From: Faecalibacterium sp.
Lineage (GTDB): Bacteria > Bacillota > Clostridia > Oscillospirales > Ruminococcaceae
Assembly: GCA_029264955.1 (NCBI GenBank)
Contig: JARHYC010000020.1
Coordinates: 124,001 to 188,000 of the forward strand
Direction: 5' to 3'
DNA length: 64,000 nucleotides
Below the pieces are notes generated by a model. The model ran no database searches. It was not told the DNA's origin and saw only the letters and a list, made by a program, of their open reading frames with translations. The position numbers were made by a program, and so were the translations under genes. Positions 28,061-38,037 of this stretch are shown piece by piece; position 1 is the first letter of the stretch, and the number at the start of each line of letters is the position of its first letter.

Positions 28061-31000
28061 TTACTTATACAGGTCAACCAGACGAGTCAGGTGCTCGTAG
28101 CGTGCCTCAGCAGCCTTCTGGTTACGATCGAACAGTTCCTGTGCACGATCGGGGAAGGCACGGCTCAGACGGCTGTAACGAGTCTCCGTTGCCAGGAAGT
28201 CCTGGTACTTGTCGTAGCTGCCGGGCTTGCTGGTCAGGGTGAACGGATTCTTGCCCTGTGCCTTCAGTGCCGGGTTGAAGGTGAACAGGTTCCAGTAACC
28301 AGCCTCAACTGCCTTCTTCATCTCGTTCTGGCAGTTGGTCATGCCGCCCTTAATACCATGCAGCTCGCAAGGTGCATAGCCGATGATCAGGGACGGGCCG
28401 GGGTAAGCCTCAGCCTCTGCGATAGCCTTGACAGCCTGGGTCATGTTAGCGCCCAGAGCGATCTGTGCAACGTAGATATAGCCGTAGGTCATGCAGATCT
28501 CAGACAGGCTCTTCTTGCTGATTTCCTTACCAGCAGCAGCGAACTGGCAAACCTCACCGATATTGGAAGCCTTGGAAGCCTGTCCGCCGGTGTTGGAGTA
28601 CATCTCGGTATCGAAGACCATCACGTTGACGTCCTCACCGGAAGCCAGAACGTGGTCCAGACCGCCGTAACCGATGTCGTATGCCCAGCCGTCACCGCCG
28701 AAGATCCAGACGGACTTCTTGGAGATGTACTGCTTCTCAGTCAGGATTTCCTTAGCCAGAGCATTGCCGGAAGCTGCCAGCTTCTCCAGCTCAGCAGTGA
28801 TTGCCTTTGCGGGCTCATCATTTGCCTTGGTGTTGTTCTTGGTAGCGATGTACTGCTCATATGCTTCCTTGTAGGATGCAGGAGCAGTTTCATCAGCTGC
28901 GATCTCTGCCATACGCTTAATCAGATTCTCGCGGATGGTCTTCTGGCCCAGGTACATACCCAGACCGTGCTGTGCGTTATCCTCGAACAGGGAGTTGCAC
29001 CATGCGGGACCGTGACCGGAATCCTTGTTGACAGTGTAGGGAGAGATTGCTGCGGTACCGCCCCAGATGGAGGAGCAGCCGGTAGCGTTGGAAATGTACA
29101 TCTTCTCACCAAACAGCTGAGTGATCAGACGTGCATAGCTGGTCTCGGCACAGCCGGCGCAGGAGCCAGAGAACTCCAGCAGGGGCTGGTTGAACTGAGA
29201 ACCGATAACCGTGTCATCCGCAAAGCGGGTAGGCTTCTTGGAGATGTTGGCAACGCAGTAGTCGAAGACTTCCTGCTGATCTGCCTGGCTCTCCTGCGGC
29301 TGCATGGTGATAGCCTTGGTGGGGCAAACGGTAACACACTCGCCACAGCCCATGCAGTCCAGCGGAGAAACAGCCATAACGAACTTGTAGTCGTTAGCAG
29401 GCTTGTTGTCGCGGCAGGTGATCTGCTTGGGTGCGTTTGCCAGCTCCTCAGCGGTCAGCTGGAAGGGACGGATGGTAGCGTGAGAGCAAACAAAAGCACA
29501 CTGGTTACAGCCAACACACTTCTCTGCTTCCCAAGCGGGAACGGTAACAGCGATACCACGCTTTTCATAAGCGGATGCGCCCTGCTCCCACTCGCCGTCG
29601 GGGTTCTTGCTGAATGCAGAAACCGGCAGGCTGTCGCCGTCCATGCGAGCGATAGGCTCGGTAACCTCGCGAATCTGCTTGACCAGTTCGGGTGCGCCCT
29701 GCAGCTCTGCGGGTGCAGGATCAGCAGCCGGGTTGGACCAATCTGCGGGGATTTCTACCTTGTGGATCGCTTCCAGACCAGCGTCGATAGCCTTCCAGTT
29801 CATCTCGACAACTTCCTGGCCCTTCTTGCCGTAGGACTTCTCAGCTGCCTTCTTCATGAAGGTAACAGCGTCGTCGATGGGCATGACGTCAGCCAGCTTG
29901 AAGAATGCGGACTGCAGGATGGTATTGGTGCGCTTGCCCATACCAATCTCGATTGCCTTGTCGATAGCATTGATGGTGTACAGCTGAATGTTGTTGTCAG
30001 CAATGTACTTCTTAGCAGCAGCGTTCAGGTGCTGGCTCAGCTCTTCATCTGTCCACTGGCAGTTTACCATAAAGATACCGCCGGGCTTAACGTCCTGCAC
30101 CATCTTGATGCCCTGGTTGATGTAAGAAGGAGTATGGCAAGCAACAAAGTCAGCCTGGTTGATGTAGTAGGGGCTGTGGATCGGGTTGTCACCGAAACGC
30201 AGGTGGCTGATGGTTACGCCGCCGGTCTTCTTGGAGTCATACTGGAAGTATGCCTGAACATACTTATCCGTGTGGTCACCGATGATCTTAACGGAGTTCT
30301 TGTTTGCGCCAACGGTGCCGTCGCCGCCCAGACCCCAGAACTTGCACTCCTTGGTGCCCTTTGCTGCGGTGATGGGTGCGGGCTTGACCTCAGGCAGGGA
30401 CAGGAAAGTCACGTCATCAGTGATGCCCAGGGTGAAACGTGCCTTAGGCTCGTCCTTAGCCAGCTCAGCAAACAGAGCGAAGATAGAGGACGGGGGCGTA
30501 TCCTTGCTGCCCAGACCATAACGGCCGCCGGTCAGAACGATGTCGTTCAGGCCAGCCTCACGCAGGGTAGCAGCAACATCCAGGTACAGGGGCTCGCCCA
30601 GAGAGCCAGGCTCCTTGGTGCGATCCAGCACTGCAACCTTCTTAGCGGTAGCAGGCAGAACCTTCAGCAGGTGCTTTGCAGACCAGGGACGGAACAGGCG
30701 AACCTTGATCAGGCCGACCTTCTCACCCTTTGCCACCAAGTAATCGATGACTTCCTCTGCCACATCGCAGATAGAACCCATAGCGATGATGACACGCTCT
30801 GCGTCAGGTGCACCGTGGTAGTTGAACAGATCGTAGTTGGTACCCAGCTTCTCGTTGACCTTGCCCATGTACTTTTCGACAACTGCGGGCAGAGCATTGT
30901 AAGCGGAGTTGCAAGCCTCACGATGCTGGAAGAAAACGTCGCCGTTTTCGTGAGAACCACGCATCTTGGGGTGCTCGGGGTTCAGTGCCTTGTTACGGAA

Positions 31001-31606
31001 GTCCTCAACGGCCTCCATGTTGCACATTTCTTTCAGATCCGCGTAATCCCACTTTTCGATCTTCTGGTATTCGTGAGAAGTACGGAAACCATCGAAGAAG
31101 TTAACAAAGGGTACACGGCCTTCGATTGCTGCCAGGTGAGCAACAGGGGACAGGTCCATGACTTCCTGCACGGAACCTTCAGCCAGCATTGCGAAGCCGG
31201 TCTGACGGACAGCCATAACGTCGCTGTGGTCACCGAAGATGTTCAGGGACTGAGTAGCAACGGTACGTGCAGAAACGTGGAAAACGCTGGGCAGCATTTC
31301 GCCGGCAATCTTGTACATGTTGGGGATCATCAGCAGCAGGCCCTGAGATGCGGTAAAGGTAGTGGTGATAGCACCAGCACCCAGAGAGCCGTGAACGGCA
31401 CCTGCAGCACCGCCCTCAGACTCCATCTCAACAACCTTAACCTGGTTGCCGAAGATGTTCTTCTGGCCGGCAGCAGACCACTGATCACAGAAGTCTGCCA
31501 TAGGAGAAGACGGGGTAATGGGATAGATGGCAGCTACGTCGGTAAAGGCGTATGCTACATGAGCAGCAGCGGTATTGCCATCCATGGTTTGCTTTGCTCT
31601 AGGCAT
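28061..31606 (-). CDS. nifJ: Pyruvate:ferredoxin (flavodoxin) oxidoreductase
   Basis: MPRAKQTMDGNTAAAHVAYAFTDVAAIYPITPSSPMAD; two [4Fe-4S] motifs; TPP-binding region GGDGWAYDIGYGGLDHVLASGEDVNVMVFDTEMYSNTGGQ. Confidence 0.97.
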   Translation of the reverse strand: MPRAKQTMDGNTAAAHVAYAFTDVAAIYPITPSSPMADFCDQWSAAGQKNIFGNQVKVVEMESEGGAAGAVHGSLGAGAITTTFTASQGLLLMIPNMYKIAGEMLPSVFHVSARTVATQSLNIFGDHSDVMAVRQTGFAMLAEGSVQEVMDLSPVAHLAAIEGRVPFVNFFDGFRTSHEYQKIEKWDYADLKEMCNMEAVEDFRNKALNPEHPKMRGSHENGDVFFQHREACNSAYNALPAVVEKYMGKVNEKLGTNYDLFNYHGAPDAERVIIAMGSICDVAEEVIDYLVAKGEKVGLIKVRLFRPWSAKHLLKVLPATAKKVAVLDRTKEPGSLGEPLYLDVAATLREAGLNDIVLTGGRYGLGSKDTPPSSIFALFAELAKDEPKARFTLGITDDVTFLSLPEVKPAPITAAKGTKECKFWGLGGDGTVGANKNSVKIIGDHTDKYVQAYFQYDSKKTGGVTISHLRFGDNPIHSPYYINQADFVACHTPSYINQGIKMVQDVKPGGIFMVNCQWTDEELSQHLNAAAKKYIADNNIQLYTINAIDKAIEIGMGKRTNTILQSAFFKLADVMPIDDAVTFMKKAAEKSYGKKGQEVVEMNWKAIDAGLEAIHKVEIPADWSNPAADPAPAELQGAPELVKQIREVTEPIARMDGDSLPVSAFSKNPDGEWEQGASAYEKRGIAVTVPAWEAEKCVGCNQCAFVCSHATIRPFQLTAEELANAPKQITCRDNKPANDYKFVMAVSPLDCMGCGECVTVCPTKAITMQPQESQADQQEVFDYCVANISKKPTRFADDTVIGSQFNQPLLEFSGSCAGCAETSYARLITQLFGEKMYISNATGCSSIWGGTAAISPYTVNKDSGHGPAWCNSLFEDNAQHGLGMYLGQKTIRENLIKRMAEIAADETAPASYKEAYEQYIATKNNTKANDEPAKAITAELEKLAASGNALAKEILTEKQYISKKSVWIFGGDGWAYDIGYGGLDHVLASGEDVNVMVFDTEMYSNTGGQASKASNIGEVCQFAAAGKEISKKSLSEICMTYGYIYVAQIALGANMTQAVKAIAEAEAYPGPSLIIGYAPCELHGIKGGMTNCQNEMKKAVEAGYWNLFTFNPALKAQGKNPFTLTSKPGSYDKYQDFLATETRYSRLSRAFPDRAQELFDRNQKAAEARYEHLTRLVDLYK

Positions 31607-32134
31607 TGTTCTTCCTCCATTTAGATTTTTATTTTTTAATATAGTCATGCCTTCTGGGGGAGTTCCCCCGGGAGCCTCCCCCCTGAAAGGCCCCATTTTC
31701 CCTAAAAAATGGCGCACTTTCAGTAAAGGCACTTTGGCTTATACCTATTCTAACAAAATGTAGTGCGCTTGTAAACGTGCCGTATTCGGAAAAAAGTGAC
31801 AAGATTTGATAATTAAACCAGACAATCTGTACAAATCCACAAAAGAATAATTGTATCTTTTTTACACACCACACCTTTTTGAGCAATTTGTATAGTTTTG
31901 ATTATTTTTTTCGTCATTACGCACATTTTAAGAAAATACAGAACATTCCATATTTCTTTTTCATTCTTTTTTTCATCTTTTGAAAAGAAGAAAAAAAGAA
32001 GTATATTCGTTCTTTTTTCTTTTTCCGCGTCTTTTTTCCAAATTTTCTACAACGGAAATCCTTTTCAGGCTTTTTTCGCAGTGATATGACCAAGATGTTT
32101 AGATTGATTTTTGAAATCTTGTCATTTTCGTCAA

Positions 32135-32163
32135 TTTACAAGAGAACGCCTAATCGTTATAAT
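32135..32163 (+). promoter_or_regulatory. Sigma-A-type promoter upstream of the CaCA antiporter
   Basis: TTTACA-N17-TATAAT. Confidence 0.7.
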
Positions 32164-32172
32164 GATTAAGTT

Positions 32173-32201
32173 ACAGGGCGCACAGCGCCCTGTGCTTTTT
32201 T
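32173..32201 (+). terminator. Perfect hairpin plus T-run immediately downstream of the promoter
   Basis: ACAGGGCGC-ACA-GCGCCCTGT-GCTTTTTT. Confidence 0.7.
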
Positions 32202-32279
32202 ATGTATTCTTTTTTCGCCTAGCCAAGTAAAAAAGAGTGTTCGTTCGTTATCACTATAAAACAAACAGGAGGATTTCCT

Positions 32280-33263
32280 ATGCTCATTCCCGTTTTGCTG
32301 TTCATCGTCGGTCTGCTGTGCCTGATTAAAGGCGGCGACTGGTTCGTCGACGGTGCTGTTGGCATTGCCCGCAAGTTTCACCTGCCCGAACTTCTGATTG
32401 GTGCTACCGTTGTTTCCATCGGCACCACCCTGCCTGAGGTTATGGTTTCTACCACTTCCGCTCTGGGCGGTCACGGTGAGATTGCCTATGGCAACGCAAT
32501 CGGCTCCATCATCTGCAACACTGCACTGATCGCCGCAATCACCATTTCTCTGCGCCCGGGCAAGGTTGACCCTAAGACCCTGAAGACTCCTGTCCTGTTC
32601 TTCTTTACCGCAGCGATTATCTATTCTGCGGTGGCTTATACCACCGGCTACTTCAGCCGCCCCATTGGCCTGCTGATGTTGGCTCTGTTCGTTGTTTACA
32701 TGATTGTCACGGTCAAGCAGATGAAGAGCAGCCCCGCCTCCGCTGCTGACGCTGCATTGGAAGCAGCTGAAGAGCCTGCAGAAGAAGATCGCCCCCTGTC
32801 CAAGAACCTGCTCCTGTTGGTACTTGGCGCTGCGCTGATTGCTGTGGGTGCCGACCTGCTGGTCGACAATGGCACTCTGATTGCCGAAGCGCTGGGCGTT
32901 CCGGAATCTGTCATCGCGCTGACCTTTGTTGCTCTGGGCACCAGCCTGCCCGAGCTGGTCACCGCTATCACCAGCCTGGCAAAGGGGCATGGTTCTTTGT
33001 CTTTGGGCAATGTCATCGGCGCAAACCTGTTCAATCTGGTTCTGGTTTCCGGTGTTTCCGTCACTCTGGCACCCTTCGCAATCCCCGCAAACAGCATGAT
33101 TGCAGGCATCAACGCCTCTCTGCTGATTGACATTCCCGTCATGCTGTTCGTTATGGCATTTATGACTCTGCCCCCGCTGTTCCGTGGTAAGCTGAGCCGT
33201 TTCCAGGGCATCACCCTGCTGTGCATCTACGCAGCATTCTGCGTATTCCAGTTTGTGATGTAA
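32280..33263 (+). CDS. Calcium/sodium antiporter (CaCA family, YrbG-like)
   Basis: Duplicated alpha-repeats (VVSIGTTLPEVMVSTTSALGGHGEIAYGNAIGS; FVALGTSLPELVTAITSLAKGHGSLSLGNVIGANLFN). Confidence 0.93.
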   Translation: MLIPVLLFIVGLLCLIKGGDWFVDGAVGIARKFHLPELLIGATVVSIGTTLPEVMVSTTSALGGHGEIAYGNAIGSIICNTALIAAITISLRPGKVDPKTLKTPVLFFFTAAIIYSAVAYTTGYFSRPIGLLMLALFVVYMIVTVKQMKSSPASAADAALEAAEEPAEEDRPLSKNLLLLVLGAALIAVGADLLVDNGTLIAEALGVPESVIALTFVALGTSLPELVTAITSLAKGHGSLSLGNVIGANLFNLVLVSGVSVTLAPFAIPANSMIAGINASLLIDIPVMLFVMAFMTLPPLFRGKLSRFQGITLLCIYAAFCVFQFVM

Positions 33264-33288
33264 TCACTCTGCACAAAATGCATTTCTG

Positions 33289-33316
33289 CACCCGTCGGCT
33301 TCGGCGGGTGTTTTTT
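33289..33316 (+). terminator. Terminator of CaCA antiporter
   Basis: CACCCG…CGGGTG + T6. Confidence 0.75.
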
Positions 33317-33406
33317 ATTTTGCCTGTGCTTGACGCACTCTACCCAGACGGCTACAATATAGAACGTACCAAACAACACCAAAAATCTGAAAAGGAGCGA
33401 TGCAGC

Positions 33407-33961
33407 TTGACTACTCATCACTACACCGAAGACAAGCTCTCCAGCGAGGAAATCTTCCACGGACGCATCTTTACCGTTACCCGCGATACGGTCTGTTTGG
33501 AAGATGGGCGTGAGCGTTCCCGCGAGGTCGTCCACCACCACGGCGGCGCCTGCATCCTGCCGTTGTTTGACGATGGCACCATCTGCCTGGTGCGCCAGTA
33601 CCGCTATGCCATGCAGCAGGAACTGTGGGAACTGCCCGCCGGCAAGCTGGAACCCGGCGAAGACCCCTTTGAAGCCGCTAAACGTGAGCTGGAAGAAGAA
33701 TGCGGTCTGGTTGCAGACAACTTCATCTCTCTGGGTGCGTTTTACCCCACCGTCGGTTACTGCACCGAAGTGATCTACTGCTGGATTGCCACCGGTCTGC
33801 ACGAAACCCAGATGCATCTGGATGACGGTGAATTTTTGACACCGGAACGGGTACCGCTGGATGAAGCCATCGCCATGGTGATGGACGGCCGCATCAAGGA
33901 CGGCAAAACCGTCGCCGGTATTTTGAAGGCACAGTATCTGCGTGCCAACGGCGCTCTGTAA
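33407..33961 (+). CDS. NUDIX hydrolase (ADP-ribose pyrophosphatase-like), TTG start
   Basis: Nudix box GKLEPGEDPFEAAKRELEEECGLV; AAGGAG upstream of in-frame TTG. Confidence 0.9.
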   Translation: MTTHHYTEDKLSSEEIFHGRIFTVTRDTVCLEDGRERSREVVHHHGGACILPLFDDGTICLVRQYRYAMQQELWELPAGKLEPGEDPFEAAKRELEEECGLVADNFISLGAFYPTVGYCTEVIYCWIATGLHETQMHLDDGEFLTPERVPLDEAIAMVMDGRIKDGKTVAGILKAQYLRANGAL

Positions 33962-34647
33962 TGCGCGCACCCACTACTTTGACAAGGATAAATAACGCAA
34001 TGCTCCAAATCGTTTACGAAGATCAGAATATTACTATTTGTATCAAGCCCATTGGTTATTCCAGTGAAGATAGTGCTTTTGCACCTTGTGTTCCTGCATT
34101 GCTGCGAGAACACTGGAACAAACCCGCTGCTTATGTGGGTGTGGTACACCGTCTGGACATGGGTGCTTCCGGTCTGATGGTGTATGCCCGCACCAAAGCT
34201 GCGGCAGCAGCACTGTCTCGCCAGATGACAGACGGCAGCTTCCACAAGGAATACCTGTGTGTTTGTGCCGGGGTTCCCCAGCCGGATGTGGGCACTATGG
34301 AGGACTGGCTGTTTAAGGACAGCCGCCAGCACAAGGTGTTCCCCGTTAAGAAGGAACGCAAAGGTGCCAAGAAAGCCTTGCTGGATTACGAAGTTCTGGA
34401 AAAAAACGAAGAATCTTCTTTGTGCCGTGTGCAGCTGCACACCGGCCGTACTCACCAAATCCGCGTGCAGTTCGCCAGTCGTCGCCACCCTTTGTATGGT
34501 GACGGAAAATACGGCAGCCGCATTAAATGCGCGTTGGGGCTTTGGTGTGCCCGACTGGAATTTATCCTGCCAGGGGAAGATCAGCCCCGCATTTTCTTTC
34601 AGGAACCGCCTGCCGCAGGCGCATTTGAGCCGTTCTTTCCGGAATAA
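33961..34647 (+). CDS. RluA/RluD-type pseudouridine synthase
   Basis: VVHRLDMGASGLMVYARTKAAAAALSRQM, HTGRTHQIRVQFASRRHPLYGD motifs; possible alternative start at 34000. Confidence 0.93.
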   Translation: MRAPTTLTRINNAMLQIVYEDQNITICIKPIGYSSEDSAFAPCVPALLREHWNKPAAYVGVVHRLDMGASGLMVYARTKAAAAALSRQMTDGSFHKEYLCVCAGVPQPDVGTMEDWLFKDSRQHKVFPVKKERKGAKKALLDYEVLEKNEESSLCRVQLHTGRTHQIRVQFASRRHPLYGDGKYGSRIKCALGLWCARLEFILPGEDQPRIFFQEPPAAGAFEPFFPE

Positions 34648-34683
34648 TCTCCTGTGCGATTATTTATCGCGCTTTGAATACAC

Positions 34684-34720
34684 AAAAAAATGCCGACTGC
34701 GTAATGCAGTCGGCATTTTT
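34684..34720. terminator. Terminator between pseudouridine synthase gene and pflA
   Basis: AAAAAATGCCGACTGC-GTAAT-GCAGTCGGCATTTTT. Confidence 0.85.
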
Positions 34721-34732
34721 ATTTATTTCAGA

Positions 34733-35491
34733 TCACCCGTTCAGGGCCTTTTTGCGAGCAGCCAAGATGACCTCGCGTGCGCGCACCGCTGTCTTTTTAT
34801 CCAGCGCCGGTACACCTTGCAGCGGGTAGTCAATACCCAGCTTTTCGTATTTCGCCACGCCCATGGTGTGGTAAGGCAGTACTTCCAACGCTTTCACGTT
34901 GGGCAGCTCTGCCAGCAAGGTTCCCAGTGCGGTCCATTCTGCTTCGCTGTCAGTGATGCCCGGCACAACAACGTGCCGCACCCACATTGGCTGGTTTTTC
35001 GCCGCCAGATAACGGGCGAAAGCCAGAATGTTATCGTTGCACTGACCTGTCAGCTCTTTATGCGCTTCAGATTCTGCGTGCTTGATATCCAGCAAAAACA
35101 GGTCTGTCACTTCACACAGCGCATCAAAACGAGCAAGCTGTGTGGGATCATCCGCGCGGAAGGTGATACCAGAAGTATCCACACAGGTGTGGATCCCCTT
35201 AGCCTTCGCTTTGCGGAACAGCTCAAGCACAAAATCCATCTGCAACAGCGGTTCGCCCCCGGTGCAGGTGATACCGCCACGCTTATAAAACGAAGCGTTG
35301 CGTGCGTACTGAGTCAAAATCTCGTCTGTCGTCATTTCGGTACCCAGACCCGGCTGCCAAGTATCGGGATTATGGCAATACTTGCAACGCATGGGGCATC
35401 CCTGTAGAAACACCACAAAGCGCACGCCGGGACCGTCTACGGTACCAAAACTCTCCAGAGAATGGATGTGTCCTTTGATTTCCGCTGCCAT
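34733..35491 (-). CDS. pflA: Pyruvate formate-lyase-activating enzyme (radical SAM)
   Basis: CKYCHNPDTW radical-SAM motif, FGTVDGPGVRFVVFLQGC. Confidence 0.96.
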   Translation of the reverse strand: MAAEIKGHIHSLESFGTVDGPGVRFVVFLQGCPMRCKYCHNPDTWQPGLGTEMTTDEILTQYARNASFYKRGGITCTGGEPLLQMDFVLELFRKAKAKGIHTCVDTSGITFRADDPTQLARFDALCEVTDLFLLDIKHAESEAHKELTGQCNDNILAFARYLAAKNQPMWVRHVVVPGITDSEAEWTALGTLLAELPNVKALEVLPYHTMGVAKYEKLGIDYPLQGVPALDKKTAVRAREVILAARKKALNG

Positions 35492-35495
35492 CGAA

Positions 35496-35738
35496 TTAGA
35501 TTGCGTCGTGGAAAGTACGAGAGATGACCTCGTCCTGCTGTGCCTTGGTCAGCTTATTGAAGTTGACTGCATAGCCGGAAACACGAACGGTCAGCTGGGG
35601 GTACTTCTCAGGATGCGCCTGAGCATCCAGCAGGGTGTCGCGGTTAAAAACGTTAACATTCAGGTGATGGCCGCCTTCGGCTGCATAGCCATCCAACAGG
35701 TCAACCAGGTTGTCGATTTGCTGCTTATTTGCTTCCAT
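35496..35738 (-). CDS. Stand-alone glycyl-radical domain of pyruvate formate-lyase (GrcA-like), 80 aa
   Basis: [54 protein letters not shown]; contains RVSGYA glycyl-radical motif, own RBS and ATG. Confidence 0.95.
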   Translation of the reverse strand: MEANKQQIDNLVDLLDGYAAEGGHHLNVNVFNRDTLLDAQAHPEKYPQLTVRVSGYAVNFNKLTKAQQDEVISRTFHDAI

Positions 35739-35764
35739 AGTAGCTTTTCCTTTCTTTCTTTCGG

Positions 35765-35947
35765 TTATTTCTTAACCGGTGTATTGCAGGCGACGTCAGA
35801 AAATTCGCCGCAGCAAGTTGTGCAGCGGGTTTCAGAGGCTTCCCCCTCACCGCCGGTAACTTTCATGTGGCCGCCGCCTTTTGCCATAAACGCATCAATG
35901 TGAGCAATCAGCTCGTCGATGCGCTGCTCTTCGTTTTTCTCCTGCAT
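35765..35947 (-). CDS. Small Cys-containing protein resembling the N-terminal part of the glycyl-radical domain, 60 aa
   Basis: [22 protein letters not shown] aligns by eye with [22 protein letters not shown] of the next gene; C-terminal [25 protein letters not shown]. Confidence 0.75.
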   Translation of the reverse strand: MQEKNEEQRIDELIAHIDAFMAKGGGHMKVTGGEGEASETRCTTCCGEFSDVACNTPVKK

Positions 35948-35982
35948 TGGGATTCGCCTCGATTCTCAAAAGTAGTTTTGGA

Positions 35983-38037
35983 TTAGTTCTCAGACTCGAA
36001 CTCGTCCATCTCCACGCTCAGGTCGCCAGCAAAGATCTGATCGTCCTTGCCCAGTGCGCCGGGGATGATGGAGAAGGTATTGGAAATGCCATCCTGTGCT
36101 TCGCTGAAGGGCAGCTTTGCAACAGATGCCAAGCTAGCAACTGCGCCGTGGGTATCACGACGGTGCATGGGGTTCGCACCAGGTGCAAACGGTTCGCCAC
36201 GCTTACGGCCATCGGGGGTAGAACCAGTGTTACGGCCATAAACAACGTTGGAGGTGATAGTCAGGATGGAGGTGGTGGGGATACCGCCACGGTAGGTGTG
36301 GTTGCCCTTGACGTAGCTCATGAAGGTATCAACCAGATCAGCTGCGATCAGGTCAACACGATCGTCGTCGTTGCCGTACTTGGGGAAATCACCCTCAACT
36401 TCGTAATCGACCACGATGCCATCCTCATCACGGATGCACTTGACCTTAGCGTACTTGATAGCAGACAGAGAGTCCGCAACAACAGACAGGCCAGCGATAC
36501 CGGTTGCGAACCAGCGGGTGACCTTCTTGTCGTGCAGGGACATCTGCAGCTTCTCGTAGCAGTACTTGTCGTGCATGTAGTGGATGATGTTCAGGGTATT
36601 GACGTACACCTGAGCCAGCCACTTCATCATTTCCTTGTACTTAGCCATAACATCGTCGTAATCCAGGTAGTCGCCTACAACGGGGCGATATGCGGGACCG
36701 ACCTGCTTTTTGCTGATTTCATCAACACCACCGTTGATCGCGTACAGCAGGCACTTTGCCAGGTTAGCACGAGCGCCGAAGAACTGCATCTCCTTGCCGA
36801 TGCGCATAGAAGATACGCAGCAAGCGATGGCATAGTCGTCACCGTGGGTAACGCGCATCAGGTCATCGTTCTCGTACTGGATGCTGGAAGACTCGATCGA
36901 AGTCTTAGCACAGAAACGCTTGAAGTTTTCCGGCAGGCGAGTAGACCACAGAACTGTCAGGTTGGGTTCCGGAGCGGTGCCCAGGTTGGACAGAGTGTGC
37001 AGGTAACGGTAGCTCATCTTGGTGACCATGTGACGGCCGTCGATGCCTACGCCGCCAATGGACTCGGTAACCCACTGGGGATCGCCAGAGAACAGATCAT
37101 TGTACTCGGGGGTACGAGCAAACTTGATCAGGCGCAGCTTCATAATGAAGTGATCGACGAACTCCTGGATCTGATCCTCAGTAAAGGTGCCGTTTGCCAG
37201 GTCGCGCTGTGCATAGATGTCCAGGAAGGTGGAGGTACGGCCCAGGCTCATCGCAGCGCCGTTCTGCTCCTTAACAGCCGCCAGGTAGCCAAAGTACAGC
37301 CACTGGATAGCTTCCTTGACGTTGGTAGCGGGCTTGGAAATATCGAAGCCGTAGATTTCACCCAGCTTCTTCAGTTCCTGCAACGCACGGATCTGCTCGC
37401 TCAACTCTTCACGCTCACGAATAACATCAGAGTACATGATGACACGGGTGGTGTCCTTCTGGTGCTGCTTGTCCTCGATCAGGCGATCCACACCATACAG
37501 AGCAACACGGCGGTAGTCACCAATGATACGGCCACGGCCGTAAGCGTCGGGCAGACCGGTGATGATGTGGTTGGAACGGCAAGCACGCATCTCAGGGGTG
37601 TAAGCGTCAAAAACGCCTGCGTTATGGGTCTTGCGGTGAACGGTAAAGAACTCCTCGATTTCGGGGTCCAGCGTGTAACCGTTATCCTCGCAAGCTTTCT
37701 TAGCCATACGGATGCCACCATAAGGCATCAGCGCACGCTTAAAAGGCTTATCGGTCTGGAAACCAACAATCGTTTCCTTATCCTTGTTCAGGTAACCGGG
37801 GCCATGGGAGGTGATGGTAGAAATGACACGAGTGTCCATATCCAGGACACCGCCGGCCTCGTGTTCTTTCTTGGTCAGGTCCATAACCTGATCCCATAGA
37901 TCCTTGGTGTCCTGGGTAGGACCAGCCAGGAATGCATCATCTCCATCATAAGGAGTATAGTTCTTCTGGATGAAATCTCGCACATTGATTTCGCGTTCCC
38001 ACACACCGGGAACAAAGCCTGTCCATTCGTTTTTCAC
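35983..38037 (-). CDS. pflB: Pyruvate formate-lyase core lacking the C-terminal glycyl-radical domain (GTG start)
   Basis: Full PFL homology including catalytic IACCVS Cys-Cys, ending …[29 protein letters not shown] before the RVSGYA domain; GAGGAGG RBS before GTG. Confidence 0.95.
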   Translation of the reverse strand: MKNEWTGFVPGVWEREINVRDFIQKNYTPYDGDDAFLAGPTQDTKDLWDQVMDLTKKEHEAGGVLDMDTRVISTITSHGPGYLNKDKETIVGFQTDKPFKRALMPYGGIRMAKKACEDNGYTLDPEIEEFFTVHRKTHNAGVFDAYTPEMRACRSNHIITGLPDAYGRGRIIGDYRRVALYGVDRLIEDKQHQKDTTRVIMYSDVIREREELSEQIRALQELKKLGEIYGFDISKPATNVKEAIQWLYFGYLAAVKEQNGAAMSLGRTSTFLDIYAQRDLANGTFTEDQIQEFVDHFIMKLRLIKFARTPEYNDLFSGDPQWVTESIGGVGIDGRHMVTKMSYRYLHTLSNLGTAPEPNLTVLWSTRLPENFKRFCAKTSIESSSIQYENDDLMRVTHGDDYAIACCVSSMRIGKEMQFFGARANLAKCLLYAINGGVDEISKKQVGPAYRPVVGDYLDYDDVMAKYKEMMKWLAQVYVNTLNIIHYMHDKYCYEKLQMSLHDKKVTRWFATGIAGLSVVADSLSAIKYAKVKCIRDEDGIVVDYEVEGDFPKYGNDDDRVDLIAADLVDTFMSYVKGNHTYRGGIPTTSILTITSNVVYGRNTGSTPDGRKRGEPFAPGANPMHRRDTHGAVASLASVAKLPFSEAQDGISNTFSIIPGALGKDDQIFAGDLSVEMDEFESEN

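Noticed and set aside
28091-31624. 1177-aa plus-strand ORF
   Set aside because: Exactly antisense to nifJ, low-complexity Leu/Val/Cys-rich translation with no motifs; a codon-bias artefact.
31740-32134. Possible gene in the 660-bp AT-rich nifJ/CaCA intergenic region (ORF 31898-32089)
   Set aside because: Translation is Phe/Ser/Lys low complexity from poly-T tracts with no RBS.
35947-37899. 650-aa plus-strand ORF
   Set aside because: Antisense to pflB core; artefact of biased codon usage.
35496-38037. Split PFL as a simple frameshift or assembly error
   Set aside because: The fragments are separated by an independent ORF, each has its own start and RBS, and the break lies at a domain boundary; kept as a genuine finding but resequencing is recommended.
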